The notes under the pieces are model-generated. The model searched no databases and was not told where the DNA came from. It worked only from the letters and a program-made list of their open reading frames with translations. Shown piece after piece: positions 7,330 to 14,653 of a stretch of DNA of 16,436 bases. The stretch's first letter is position 1, and each line of letters starts with the position of its first letter. The translations under genes were made by a program, and so were the position numbers. Origin of the DNA: Phycisphaerae bacterium (GTDB taxonomy: Bacteria; Planctomycetota; Phycisphaerae; Sedimentisphaerales; SG8-4); contig JAUXAH010000012.1 in NCBI GenBank assembly GCA_030614945.1, positions 1 through 16,436 on the forward strand. Direction: 5' to 3'.

Positions 7330-7402
7330 CAGGCCAGAAGGGAATCGAACCCCCAACCTTCGGTTTTGGAGACCGACGCTCTGCCAATTGAGCTACTGGC
7401 CT
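7330..7402 (-). tRNA. tRNA-Trp (anticodon CCA)
   Basis: The tRNA folds as a complete cloverleaf. The acceptor stem AGGCCAG pairs perfectly with CTGGCCT, with discriminator G. The D arm is AGCTCAATTGGCAGAGC, the anticodon loop is CTCCAAA with anticodon CCA (7367-7369), and the T arm is GGGGGTTCGATTCCCTT. The 3' CCA is not encoded. Its place between rpmG and secE matches the conserved tuf-rpmG-trnW-secE-nusG order of many bacteria. Confidence 0.97.
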
Positions 7403-7407
7403 AATAT

Positions 7408-7486
7408 TCCCAATTGATTATTGATTATTTCCCATCGACTATTGAAAAGTCCGCTTCAATCGTCAATTGCCGATTGTCAATTATTT
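7408..7486. repeat. CAATTGATTATTGATTATT-type repeat between tRNA-Trp and rpmG
   Basis: The stretch is built of ATTGATTA and TCAATTGCCGATTGTCAATT words and runs into the rpmG stop codon. It is otherwise unannotated spacer. Confidence 0.65.
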
Positions 7487-7651
7487 ACGCCGTATCTTAT
7501 GAACGGTATGCTTGCGCTCCTTTTTACAAAATTTCTTGAGCTTTAATTTCGGCGCACCCTCTGCCACACTAACACTTGTGCGATAGTTTCTCTCCCTGCA
7601 CTGGCTGCACTCAAGCCAGACATATTCTCTTTTACTCTTCCTTTTAGCCAC
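7481..7651 (-). CDS. rpmG: Ribosomal protein L33
   Basis: L33 is a small protein of the large ribosomal subunit near the E site. The 56-residue product starts at GTG (MAKRKSKREYVWLECSQCRE) and ends KLKLKKFCKKERKHTVHKIR-RK. The first Cys pair (ECSQC) of the L33 zinc ribbon is intact. At the second pair (usually CPRC) only the first Cys remains, as CKKE, so zinc binding is uncertain. The GTG is preceded by GGTGGGGAAG. No ATG in frame gives a proper N-terminus, and MAKRK is a typical L33 beginning. It sits between tuf and tRNA-Trp. Confidence 0.93.
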   Translation of the reverse strand: MAKRKSKREYVWLECSQCRERNYRTSVSVAEGAPKLKLKKFCKKERKHTVHKIRRK

Positions 7652-7752
7652 AAAATCTTCCCCACCGAGCAGGCACGCTTACTTGAGAAACATTTCCTTT
7701 CCCTGCAGATGGCCAACAGCCTACACTTCACCAGGGCGAGCACCTTAACTTT

Positions 7753-7782
7753 TGACCACCTGCTTGTTGCCGGCAGGGGTCA
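7753..7782 (-). promoter_or_regulatory. Strong hairpin just after tuf
   Basis: In the mRNA TGACCCCTGC pairs with GCAGGTGGTCA, ten pairs with one bulged T and a 9-nt loop. It begins 18 nt after the tuf stop. No U-run follows, so it is more likely a processing or stability element, or a weak attenuator, than an intrinsic terminator. Confidence 0.5.
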
Positions 7783-7800
7783 ACGGTTATTCAGAGATGC

Positions 7801-9015
7801 TTAGGCAAGGATTTTCGTTACCACACCGGCACCGACTGTCCTGCCGCCTTCGCGAATAGCAAAGCGAAGGCCATCCTCCATCGCAATCGGGGAAATAATC
7901 TCCACCTCCATCGTTATATTATCACCCGGCATACACATCTCTGCACTCTTACCTTCCCGGCTCATTAATGAATGAACCGAACCGGTAACATCGGTCGTTC
8001 TGAAATAAAACTGTGGCTTGTAGCCCGGAAAGAACGGTGTATGACGACCACCCTCTTCCTTGGTCAGAACATAGACTTCGGCGTGAAACTTGGTATGGGG
8101 AGTAATACTGCCGGGGGCTGCGACAACCTGACCACGCTCCAATTCTTTCTTTTCCACACCCCGCAAAAGTATGCCGATGTTGTCGCCGGCCTGGCCTTCA
8201 TCGAGCGTCTTGTTGAACATCTCTACGCCGGTAACAACCGTCTTGCGTGTCTCTTTTGCAAGCCCAACGATTTCAACCTCCTCGCCGACCCGGACTTTGC
8301 CGCGATCAATCCGTCCTGTGCCGACCGTACCCCGGCCTTTAATGCTGAAAACGTCCTCAACCGGCATAAGAAACGGCTTGTCAATCTCTCTCTCTGGAAT
8401 TGGTATATACTCGTCAACCGCCTCCATCAGCTCATCAATGCATTTGCAGGTCTCGTCGGTCTTGCCCTCATCTTTCATTGCCGCCAAGGCCGAGCCCTTT
8501 ATAATAGGAATCTCATCGCCGGGAAATTCATACTTGCTCAGCAGCTCCCTTATCTCTAACTCAACCAACTCCAGCAGCTCAGGGTCGTCAACCAGGTCCA
8601 CTTTGTTCAGAAAAACGACAATCTTCGGCACATTGACCTGACGCGCAAGAAGGATATGCTCGCGGGTCTGAGGCATAGGACCGTCGTTGGCCGCCACAAC
8701 CAGAACAGTCCCGTCCATCTGCGCCGCTCCCGTAATCATATTCTTGACGTAATCGGCGTGCCCAGGACAATCAACGTGGGCATAGTGACGCTTGGGCGTC
8801 TCATATTCCACGTGCGCGGTGTTTATCGTGATGCCGCGCTCCTTCTCTTCGGGGGCATTATCGATATCGTCAAACTCCTTGACGTTGCCCCCACCGGCAT
8901 TATGCGCCAGCCGCTTCATAATCGCCACCGTCAGAGTCGTCTTACCGTGGTCAATATGACCAATGGTGCCAATATTAATATGTGGTTTTGTCCGCTCAAA
9001 TACTGCCTTAGCCAT
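7801..9015 (-). CDS. tuf: Elongation factor Tu
   Basis: EF-Tu delivers aminoacyl-tRNA to the ribosome in a GTP-dependent manner. The 404-residue protein has G1 GHIDHGKT (19-26; most bacteria have GHVDHGKT), the switch region RGITIN, G3 DCPGH (82-86) with catalytic His86, G4 NKVD (137-140) and G5 SAL (175-177). A slightly expanded segment, [16 protein letters not shown], closes the G domain. Domains 2 and 3 are complete and end in [14 protein letters not shown]. The start [12 protein letters not shown] is preceded by GGAGG at 9027-9031, 11 bases upstream. It is likely co-transcribed with the upstream tRNA-Thr. Confidence 0.98.
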   Translation of the reverse strand: MAKAVFERTKPHINIGTIGHIDHGKTTLTVAIMKRLAHNAGGGNVKEFDDIDNAPEEKERGITINTAHVEYETPKRHYAHVDCPGHADYVKNMITGAAQMDGTVLVVAANDGPMPQTREHILLARQVNVPKIVVFLNKVDLVDDPELLELVELEIRELLSKYEFPGDEIPIIKGSALAAMKDEGKTDETCKCIDELMEAVDEYIPIPEREIDKPFLMPVEDVFSIKGRGTVGTGRIDRGKVRVGEEVEIVGLAKETRKTVVTGVEMFNKTLDEGQAGDNIGILLRGVEKKELERGQVVAAPGSITPHTKFHAEVYVLTKEEGGRHTPFFPGYKPQFYFRTTDVTGSVHSLMSREGKSAEMCMPGDNITMEVEIISPIAMEDGLRFAIREGGRTVGAGVVTKILA

Positions 9016-9124
9016 CTTAATATAAACCTCCAATGTGCCGAGTTAGTATTTATTTACTCGCCTATCGAATTTCCCTATAATCAACTCACAGCCAAGATTA
9101 CTGATATCTCAGCTTGACCTGCTT

Positions 9125-9156
9125 GCCCCGTAAGACCAACGGCCAACTTACGGGGC
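9125..9156 (-). promoter_or_regulatory. Perfect 10-bp inverted repeat between tRNA-Thr and tuf
   Basis: GCCCCGTAAG and CTTACGGGGC flank a 12-nt loop. It lies 8 nt beyond the tRNA-Thr 3' end. There is no U-run on either side. It may protect or punctuate the tRNA-tuf transcript, or act as an attenuator in the tuf leader. Confidence 0.55.
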
Positions 9157-9164
9157 TTGCATTT

Positions 9165-9236
<72 letters not shown>

Positions 9237-9243
9237 AATACCA

Positions 9244-9273
9244 AATTCACCGTTCGCCGCTCTGCGGTGAATT
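9244..9273 (-). promoter_or_regulatory. Perfect 9-bp hairpin just upstream of tRNA-Thr
   Basis: AATTCACCG and CGGTGAATT flank a 12-nt loop. Its closeness to the mature tRNA 5' end suggests a leader structure or processing signal. Confidence 0.45.
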
Positions 9274-9406
9274 GAATAACAAAAAACACGTCTCCCCAGC
9301 TTCCAAGTCGCAAAAGATGAGCCAAACCCTCTCTTTCTGCCTCAATAAACCCATAAAATGAGCGTAGAAACCCATAACTCCCATCAGCTTTTAATATAAA
9401 CCTAAG

Positions 9407-9435
9407 ATTCTATAGAATAAACAGTAAAATTACAA
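9407..9435 (-). promoter_or_regulatory. Predicted sigma70-type promoter of the tRNA-Thr/tuf operon
   Basis: The minus strand has TTGTAA (9435-9430), a 17-bp spacer and TAGAAT (9412-9407), matching the consensus at 4/6 and 5/6 positions. Phased A-tracts lie directly upstream, which would act like an UP element. The leader to tRNA-Thr would be about 165 nt. Confidence 0.5.
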
Positions 9436-9439
9436 ACAT

Positions 9440-9500
9440 AAAAAACTAAAAAAACGGGAAAAAACTAAAAAATTTTATATTTTTTTACTTTTTTGCAAAA
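9440..9500. repeat. Phased A/T tracts upstream of the operon promoter
   Basis: AAAAAACTAAAAAA occurs twice (9440-9453 and 9459-9472). Further A or T runs continue to about 9500 at spacings of 8-11 bp. This pattern is expected to bend DNA and to favour strong promoters. Confidence 0.6.
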
Positions 9501-9574
9501 AATCACATCGAAACCGTTCTTGTATCACCGCAGCAGCATACAAATACTTGCGCCAATTACAAACTAAATCCCGG

Positions 9575-11845
9575 TTAATTACCGCTTTCTTCTGGCTTAT
9601 CCGACTCTTTGGCCCGACCAAGACGGCCGGCCCAGAGCTTCACCTGCTCGAGCCATTTCGGTCTTTGAGGGGGAGGATTTATCTGGGTTAGCGCTTTTAA
9701 CACCGCCTCAGGGTCAGCTCCGGCGGGCGGGGTGCTTAGATAATTGTCAATTACGCCCACAACGGCACTGTTGGGGTCTAAGTCCTTTTCCAGTAGGCAA
9801 TTAGCCACCAAATCCTTCGCGGACTTTACATTTGGCCATCTCAAATACGCATCCATCAAGTCGGCCAGAATTAACTCTTTTTCCTCGGCGGTCTGGGCAT
9901 CTTTAAGCATCATCCCTAAATACTTTGCAGCTTTTTCAAATTCGCCGCTTTTCTTGTAAAGGTCAGCCAATTTCCTTCTAATATTTTTGAGCATTTTCAG
10001 CTTATTTTCGCCAACGGCCTTTTGCTCTGCCATCTCAAGAAAAAAGACCTTTTGCTCATCAGATAACTTGCCCTTAGCATTTGGGGTCGGCGAGTCGAAT
10101 TTGTCTATCCATTTGGCCAGAACCGCGGCTTCAGAACGCTTGAATATTTTGAGCATTGCCTGCCAGGCCGGCTCGCTTTCAGCCGCCAAACCTATCTTTT
10201 CCCTCAGCCAAACCAAATCTTCCTGGTTGCCCACCTCACCGGCAAGCTCTATTATCTTCTTCCTGACGATTTCACTGTTGTCTTTAACAAAATCTCTCAA
10301 TATTTTAAACGCCTTTGCTTTGTCAACATAGATAAGGCCATCTACCGCCGCTTCTCGGACCAAATCTGCTTCGTCACCCAGAGCTTCTTCAAATAAAGCC
10401 GCAAAACGCCTGGCTGATTCAACTTTGTAAACGCTCTGACCGCACAGGCCTGCCATTGCACTGAGCAATTCTCCTCGCAGGGTCCCGTCGGCCTTATTCT
10501 TCTGCTGGTTATATCTTTCCACAAGCAAACCAAGGTATTTGTTAACCTCCGCCGGCGTTAATCCATCCTGCTCAAGCAGCTTTTTTATGACTTCCGCACC
10601 GCTTCGAGCTTTTTTCGGCTCCTCCTCGGATAGGTACTTTGCGGCCCATTCCAGGGTCTGATTTCTTATTTCCTTCGGGACATTGAACCCTGAAGTGGGC
10701 AAAAAGGCGTAGTAACACGCTCTGCCGAGCGCAATGAACAGCTCCATTTTGACCTCATCGTCCTGTTCGGTTTTGAGTTGTTCAAGAAGTTTCTCGGATG
10801 AATTCAACTCCTCCATCCAAGATAGCAGCTTTGCCGTTTTCAGCCGAACACTTCTGTCCTCGTCCGAAATCAAACCGACCAAAATGGGCCCCAGTTCGGC
10901 CGGCAATTTTGCTCTTGGTGTCGTTCCTCTCCGCCACTGAGAAACCTTTTCCAACGCCCACAATCTTACATCCACCTCTGAATCACCCAGATGCTCAGCT
11001 AAAAATTTACCTTTTTTAGCTGCGTCATCGCCGAAATCACTGTATATCTTACCCAATGCAGATAAATACTTTCCCTTCCACAAGTTCAATTCAATTACCA
11101 GCTTGCGCATCCGCTTTTCTTGCTGCTGGCGAATTTTCCAAACCCTTAGAAATTCATCTTTGCCCATGCGGTTGAACTCATCCCTGATTTGCTTGCGACT
11201 TCTGGCATCTTCACCTATGGGTATGTTCAGGGATATCAGGGCTTTCTCCGCCGCGTCAGCTACTTGTTTTTCAGAGTCATCAAGCAAATCCATAAGTCTA
11301 AGTATCGCTTCCTTAGCCGGCTGAAGCTTCAACGCATATATTGCATTCAATCTCGCTTTGGCCGACAGTGAAGTGTCTGTTACTATTTTTTCAAGCTGTT
11401 CCTGTATCTGCTCATACTCGAAAATCAAGGTTGCTTCGGCGGCCAATTTGGCCCTGTCAAAATCCTCCTCGGCGGTCAATATCTCAAGCAGCGGCTGGAT
11501 AAAGTCCCCCTTTTGTTTTATACGTTCCTGCGCTGCTCTGGTTTGACCCAATGCCTTGCAGACAGCCACTCGGGCAGCGCTATTTTCAGTCTGCTTCAGT
11601 ACGTCAAGTAGAATCTTTCTGGCCAGGGGGTTTTCACTAAACAGCATTACAGTCGCCGCATCGATACGCATCTGTTCACTTGTGCCTTTTAGCAAGGCAT
11701 CCCTGTTGATTTTCAATTGCTTGTCAAGCTCGGCCTCTGCGACTACTTCATTAGCAGGCAAGGCTGGCTTATTTGCACCAATGCCGGCCTGTTGGCACCC
11801 TATCACCAACACCAATATTACCAGATATAGCCGTTTTGCACTCAT
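9575..11845 (-). CDS. Large HEAT/TPR-like repeat lipoprotein
   Basis: The function is unknown. The 756-residue product begins MSAKRLYLVILVLVIGC, a lipoprotein signal with lipobox VIGC and Cys17 as the modified residue. Most of the rest is alpha-helical HEAT-like repeats: residues ~50-210 hold units such as PLARKILLDVLKQTENSAAR and AKEAILRLMDLLDDSEKQVA. A further set spans ~280-560 (DSEVDVRLWALEKV; DEDRSVRLKTAKLL). TPR-like helices follow near ~620-690 (KLADLYKKSGEFEKAAKYLG), and the C-terminal tail is Pro/Glu-rich. Such proteins usually act as scaffolds at the membrane. The start has AAGG eight bases upstream. An ATG at 11887 with GGGA upstream is an alternative that would lengthen the signal. 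Confidence 0.85.
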   Translation of the reverse strand: MSAKRLYLVILVLVIGCQQAGIGANKPALPANEVVAEAELDKQLKINRDALLKGTSEQMRIDAATVMLFSENPLARKILLDVLKQTENSAARVAVCKALGQTRAAQERIKQKGDFIQPLLEILTAEEDFDRAKLAAEATLIFEYEQIQEQLEKIVTDTSLSAKARLNAIYALKLQPAKEAILRLMDLLDDSEKQVADAAEKALISLNIPIGEDARSRKQIRDEFNRMGKDEFLRVWKIRQQQEKRMRKLVIELNLWKGKYLSALGKIYSDFGDDAAKKGKFLAEHLGDSEVDVRLWALEKVSQWRRGTTPRAKLPAELGPILVGLISDEDRSVRLKTAKLLSWMEELNSSEKLLEQLKTEQDDEVKMELFIALGRACYYAFLPTSGFNVPKEIRNQTLEWAAKYLSEEEPKKARSGAEVIKKLLEQDGLTPAEVNKYLGLLVERYNQQKNKADGTLRGELLSAMAGLCGQSVYKVESARRFAALFEEALGDEADLVREAAVDGLIYVDKAKAFKILRDFVKDNSEIVRKKIIELAGEVGNQEDLVWLREKIGLAAESEPAWQAMLKIFKRSEAAVLAKWIDKFDSPTPNAKGKLSDEQKVFFLEMAEQKAVGENKLKMLKNIRRKLADLYKKSGEFEKAAKYLGMMLKDAQTAEEKELILADLMDAYLRWPNVKSAKDLVANCLLEKDLDPNSAVVGVIDNYLSTPPAGADPEAVLKALTQINPPPQRPKWLEQVKLWAGRLGRAKESDKPEESGN

Positions 11846-11921
11846 TCGGATGACCTTAAACAAAAATCTGCGTCTCAATTTAACCATAATAATCCCGAAA
11901 CCCACCCAAGTCAACCGGCTA

Positions 11922-11973
11922 TTTACGATTTACAATTTTCAATTGCCAATTGGAATTCGGCAATAGGCAATTA
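11922..11973. repeat. CAATTGCCAATT-type repeat between the xerD-like gene and the HEAT lipoprotein
   Basis: Words such as TTTACGATTTACAATTTTCA, AATTGCCAATTGGAATTCGG and CAATAGGCAATTAA fill the spacer and include the self-complementary AATTGCCAATTGG. It belongs to the same vocabulary as 7408-7486. Confidence 0.6.
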
Positions 11974-11975
11974 AC

Positions 11976-12923
11976 TTACGGCCTTGGGTGGAACTTTTTG
12001 TGAATACTTCGCAACCTTTCCTGGTCAACGTGTGTGTAAATCTGGGTGGTGGCTATATCCACATGCCCGAGCATCTCCTGGATGCTTCGCAAATCGGCTC
12101 CACCGGCCAACAGATGCGTTGCGAAGCAATGTCTCAATGTATGAACGGTCAGCTTTCCGGGTATACCTGCACGAATTGCATATTTTTTAACTAATCTCCA
12201 AATCTCAATACGACTCATAGGCCGCCCTGTTCGAGAGAGCAGTAGAAAATCGCTACTGAATCCGGCCTTCGGACGGACCAGCTTCGGACGCAGCTTTGTC
12301 AGGTACTCCACCGCTGCTGCGATGGCGGCTTTGCCGATTGGGATTATGCGTTCTCTATTACCTTTGCCCAGGCAGCGTAAGTAGCCGATATCAAGGTTCA
12401 AATCGCTGGTTTTCAGGCCCGCTAACTCACTGGCACGCACGCCGGTGGCATAGAGCAATTCAAGCATTGCTTTGTCACGAAGGTAAAAAGGTTCGCTCGG
12501 CGAAGGAGCGTTAATAATACTGATAACCTGGTTTTTACTGCAAATAGTGGGCAGTTTCTGCCAGAGCTTTGGGCCCTCAAGGATTGCGGTGAAGTCGTCG
12601 CAGACTCGGCCGGTAAGCCTGGCAAACCGCAGCAGCATCCTTATAGCGGCAAGGCAGCGCTTAATCGAGCTTTCGGCTTTATTGCTCCTGGACAGAAGCG
12701 CCATATAGTTCTGGATAACAGACGGGTTTATTTGCTGTAACTGCCTGATTTCATTGGACTTGCAATATGTCAGAAAACCTTTCAAATCGCGGCCATAGGC
12801 CAAAACAGTATTGTCAGACAGGCCGGCCTCAACAGTCAAATAGTCGAGGAAATCTTTGACGTTCCGTCCTAAAGGCAGCGCAAGTACTTTATTTGTAATA
12901 GATTGTGTTTGCGTCGAAGGCAC
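11976..12923 (-). CDS. xerD: XerC/XerD-family tyrosine recombinase
   Basis: This is a site-specific recombinase of the family that resolves chromosome dimers at dif with FtsK. At 315 residues it is only slightly longer than XerC/XerD (~300). The N-terminal SAM-like DNA-binding domain spans ~17-105 (FLDYLTVEAGLSDNTVLAYG). The catalytic domain holds the full set: Arg163 (ATGVRASELAGL), Lys187 (LGKGNRERIIPI), His261 and Arg264 (HTLRH), His287 (LGHVDIATTQIYTH) and nucleophile Tyr296. The start is a GTG with no clear Shine-Dalgarno, chosen because stops lie just upstream. XerC and XerD cannot be separated by sight, so the symbol is tentative. Neighbours give no sign of a mobile element. Confidence 0.9.
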   Translation of the reverse strand: MPSTQTQSITNKVLALPLGRNVKDFLDYLTVEAGLSDNTVLAYGRDLKGFLTYCKSNEIRQLQQINPSVIQNYMALLSRSNKAESSIKRCLAAIRMLLRFARLTGRVCDDFTAILEGPKLWQKLPTICSKNQVISIINAPSPSEPFYLRDKAMLELLYATGVRASELAGLKTSDLNLDIGYLRCLGKGNRERIIPIGKAAIAAAVEYLTKLRPKLVRPKAGFSSDFLLLSRTGRPMSRIEIWRLVKKYAIRAGIPGKLTVHTLRHCFATHLLAGGADLRSIQEMLGHVDIATTQIYTHVDQERLRSIHKKFHPRP

Positions 12924-12927
12924 TTTC

Positions 12928-13001
12928 GATTGACTATTTATTACGGACTATTGATTATTTTTTTAACTTTAGGCACTTTAGTTCACTTTAGGCACTTTCA
13001 G
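12928..13001. repeat. ATTGACTATT- and CTAAAGTG-type repeats upstream of the xerD-like gene
   Basis: On the minus strand AAAGTGCCTAAAGTGAACTA and AAGTGCCTAAAGTT form tandem CTAAAGTG-like units. They are followed by AATAATCAATAGTCCGTAAT and further ATTGATTA words up to the GTG start. Confidence 0.65.
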
Positions 13002-13126
13002 TATCCATATCGGCGTTAAAACGAGCCAAGCTTTACCCTGTTAGAAATTTTCCCTTGTTGGCCTGTATTTTGGCTACGCCTGTGTAAAAAATCCGCCTGT
13101 GTCAGATAGCTTCTAACGGGATTTAG

Positions 13127-13154
13127 TTGCGAATCCAATTAGAAACTCTATAAT
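13127..13154 (+). promoter_or_regulatory. Predicted sigma70-type promoter of the Tat-exported propeller gene
   Basis: TTGCGA (13127-13132), a 16-bp spacer and a perfect TATAAT (13149-13154) lie about 65 bp before the start codon. Confidence 0.6.
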
Positions 13155-13205
13155 CGATGCCGGATGTTCGACATCGAGCATCGAGTACCGAGAACAGTTG
13201 AAAGT

Positions 13206-13210
13206 GGAGG
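13206..13210 (+). promoter_or_regulatory. Shine-Dalgarno GGAGG deciding the 13219 start
   Basis: GGAGG lies eight bases before ATG 13219. It favours this start over the in-frame TTG at 13198, which precedes the ribosome site. Confidence 0.75.
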
Positions 13211-13218
13211 CAACCGAT

Positions 13219-14526
13219 ATGGACGATATTAAACTGACCCGCCGTGAATTGCTTCGCTGCGCAGCCGGTGGCACATTGGCATTAGCAGGTTTTTCTGACC
13301 CGGCAGCCGGAGCTAAATCGAAAATTGCAAATCGAAAATTACAAATCCAAAACCTGCCCCCTGTCCGGGCTATCACTCGCAGGCCAAAATACCACTGGTT
13401 CGGCTACTACGACAAACTACAGTTCGACCCTACCTGCCGCTACACACTCGGGATGGAGGTTGGCTTCGAGCACCGCAGTCCCAAACCCGACGACGTTATC
13501 AAGATTGGGATGGTGGATTTGAAAAACAACGACCACTGGGTCGAGCTCGGCCAGAGCCGTGCATGGTGCTGGCAGCAGGGTTGTATGCTCCAGTGGCGGC
13601 CCCGCTCAAAAAACGAAATTATATGGAACGACCGACAAGGCGGTCGATTCGTCTCCCACATCCTTGAAGTTCATACCGGCAAAAAGCGAACGCTGCCGCA
13701 CCCGTTTTACACCGTCAGCCCCGACGGCCGTACCGCCGTCGCACCGGATTTCCGGCGTGTCAATGCGATGCGCCCCGGCTACGGCTACGCGGGACTGCCT
13801 GACCCCTATGCAGATGACCCGGCACCGAAAGACTCAGGCATTTTCCGAGTCGACCTTGAAACCGGCAGGAAAGACCTGATTATCTCCATCGCGGACGTGG
13901 TAAGTATCACCAATCCGCGAGCTAACCTGACCGGCGCAAAACACTACTTCAATCATCTGCTGTTCAATCCCGATGGCTCCCGATTCATCTTCCTGCACCG
14001 CTGGCGGGCCAAGGGGCAGCGGGGCTTTGGCACGCGAATGCTCACTGCCAAACCTGATGGCACAGACATTCACGTCGTGGACGACTACGGCCGGACATCA
14101 CACTTTATCTGGCGAGATACACGCCATATCCTCGCCTGGGCCCGGCACCCTTCACACGGAAACGCCTTTTATCTCTATGAGGATGGCACAGATAAAGTCG
14201 AGGTAGTCGGCAAGGACGTTATGACTAAAAACGGACATTGCAGTTATCTGCCCGGGCCCCCGCGGAGCGGGAAACCAAATAAGTGGATTCTCAACGACAC
14301 CTATCCGGACAAAGAGCGAAAACAGCACGTCTATCTCTACAACACAGCGACCGGCAAAAAAGTTCCGCTCGGCCGGTTCTATTCGCCTCCGCAATACCGG
14401 GGCGAATGGCGATGCGATACTCATCCGCGTTTCAGTCCCGACGGCCGAAGCGTCGTCATTGATTCGCCGCACGGTGGCAGCGGCCGGCAGATGTACCTCA
14501 TCGACATCAGTAAGATTGTGGCTTAA
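13219..14526 (+). CDS. Tat-exported TolB-like beta-propeller protein of unknown function
   Basis: The 435-residue product starts with a twin-arginine signal (LTRRELLRCAAGGTLALAGF, Arg8-Arg9; likely AxA cleavage near residue 32), so it should be exported folded. The mature part looks like a WD40/TolB-type propeller. It has a conserved-looking HWFGYYDKLQFDPT opening (59-72), blade motifs SPDGR at 167-171 and 406-410, NPDGS at 250-254, and His/Trp-rich strands (HYFNHLLFNPDGSRFIFLHR at 242-261). Proteins with an H-x-FGYYDK opening occur in planctomycetes and Bacteroidetes, sometimes near carbohydrate genes, but I cannot name a reaction. Residues 33-44 (KSKIANRKLQIQ) are encoded by an intergenic-type repeat. 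The promoter and strong ribosome site suggest a single-gene unit. Confidence 0.85.
   Translation: MDDIKLTRRELLRCAAGGTLALAGFSDPAAGAKSKIANRKLQIQNLPPVRAITRRPKYHWFGYYDKLQFDPTCRYTLGMEVGFEHRSPKPDDVIKIGMVDLKNNDHWVELGQSRAWCWQQGCMLQWRPRSKNEIIWNDRQGGRFVSHILEVHTGKKRTLPHPFYTVSPDGRTAVAPDFRRVNAMRPGYGYAGLPDPYADDPAPKDSGIFRVDLETGRKDLIISIADVVSITNPRANLTGAKHYFNHLLFNPDGSRFIFLHRWRAKGQRGFGTRMLTAKPDGTDIHVVDDYGRTSHFIWRDTRHILAWARHPSHGNAFYLYEDGTDKVEVVGKDVMTKNGHCSYLPGPPRSGKPNKWILNDTYPDKERKQHVYLYNTATGKKVPLGRFYSPPQYRGEWRCDTHPRFSPDGRSVVIDSPHGGSGRQMYLIDISKIVA
13315..13353 (+). repeat. Intergenic-type AAATCGAAAATT repeat inside a coding sequence
   Basis: AAATCGAAAATTGC and AAATCGAAAATTAC are adjacent near-identical units followed by AAATCC. 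They encode the linker just after the Tat signal cleavage site and resemble the spacer repeats in composition. Confidence 0.6.
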
Positions 14527-14585
14527 GTTCGCTTTTGCTCGCACTTTCTGCGACACCTGCCTAATTTGAGAAAATCAATTCGTTC

Positions 14586-14614
14586 TTGAGCTAAAAGCTC
14601 ACTGCATATATAAT
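14586..14614 (+). promoter_or_regulatory. Predicted sigma70-type promoter of the small lipoprotein gene
   Basis: TTGAGC (14586-14591), a 17-bp spacer and a perfect TATAAT (14609-14614) lie 40 bp before the start. An inverted repeat TGAGCT-aaa-AGCTCA (14587-14601) overlaps the -35 box and could be an operator. Confidence 0.6.
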
Positions 14615-14653
14615 CAGCCCGATTACAGAAACCAAAAATTGAATGGATGAAAA

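Larger units (their letters stand above)
9237..9574. other. 338-bp non-coding region: end of the HEAT lipoprotein gene and tRNA-Thr/tuf promoter
   Basis: I see no gene here. From right to left it holds A/T-rich sequence after the HEAT lipoprotein stop with no convincing GC-hairpin terminator, phased A-tracts at 9440-9500, a sigma70-like promoter at 9407-9435, two direct copies of TTATGGGTTT (minus strand) at 9368-9377 and 9347-9356, and a hairpin at 9244-9273 ending 8 nt before tRNA-Thr. Confidence 0.7.

Noticed and set aside
7277..7387. Longer SecE N-terminus starting near 7387
   Set aside because: The extra residues are a translation of the tRNA-Trp gene and the repeat spacer. The ATG at 7276 fits the family.
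7753..7782. Intrinsic terminator after tuf
   Set aside because: The stem is strong but no U-run follows on the transcribed strand, and the downstream genes belong to the conserved operon.
11976..12923. Integrase of an integrated phage or genomic island
   Set aside because: Length and motifs fit the housekeeping XerC/XerD group. There are no phage genes, attachment repeats or cargo nearby, and the window's tRNA genes are intact and lie elsewhere.
12966..13001. CRISPR array from the CTAAAGTG units
   Set aside because: The units are under 12 bp, degenerate and without unique spacers, and no cas genes are present.
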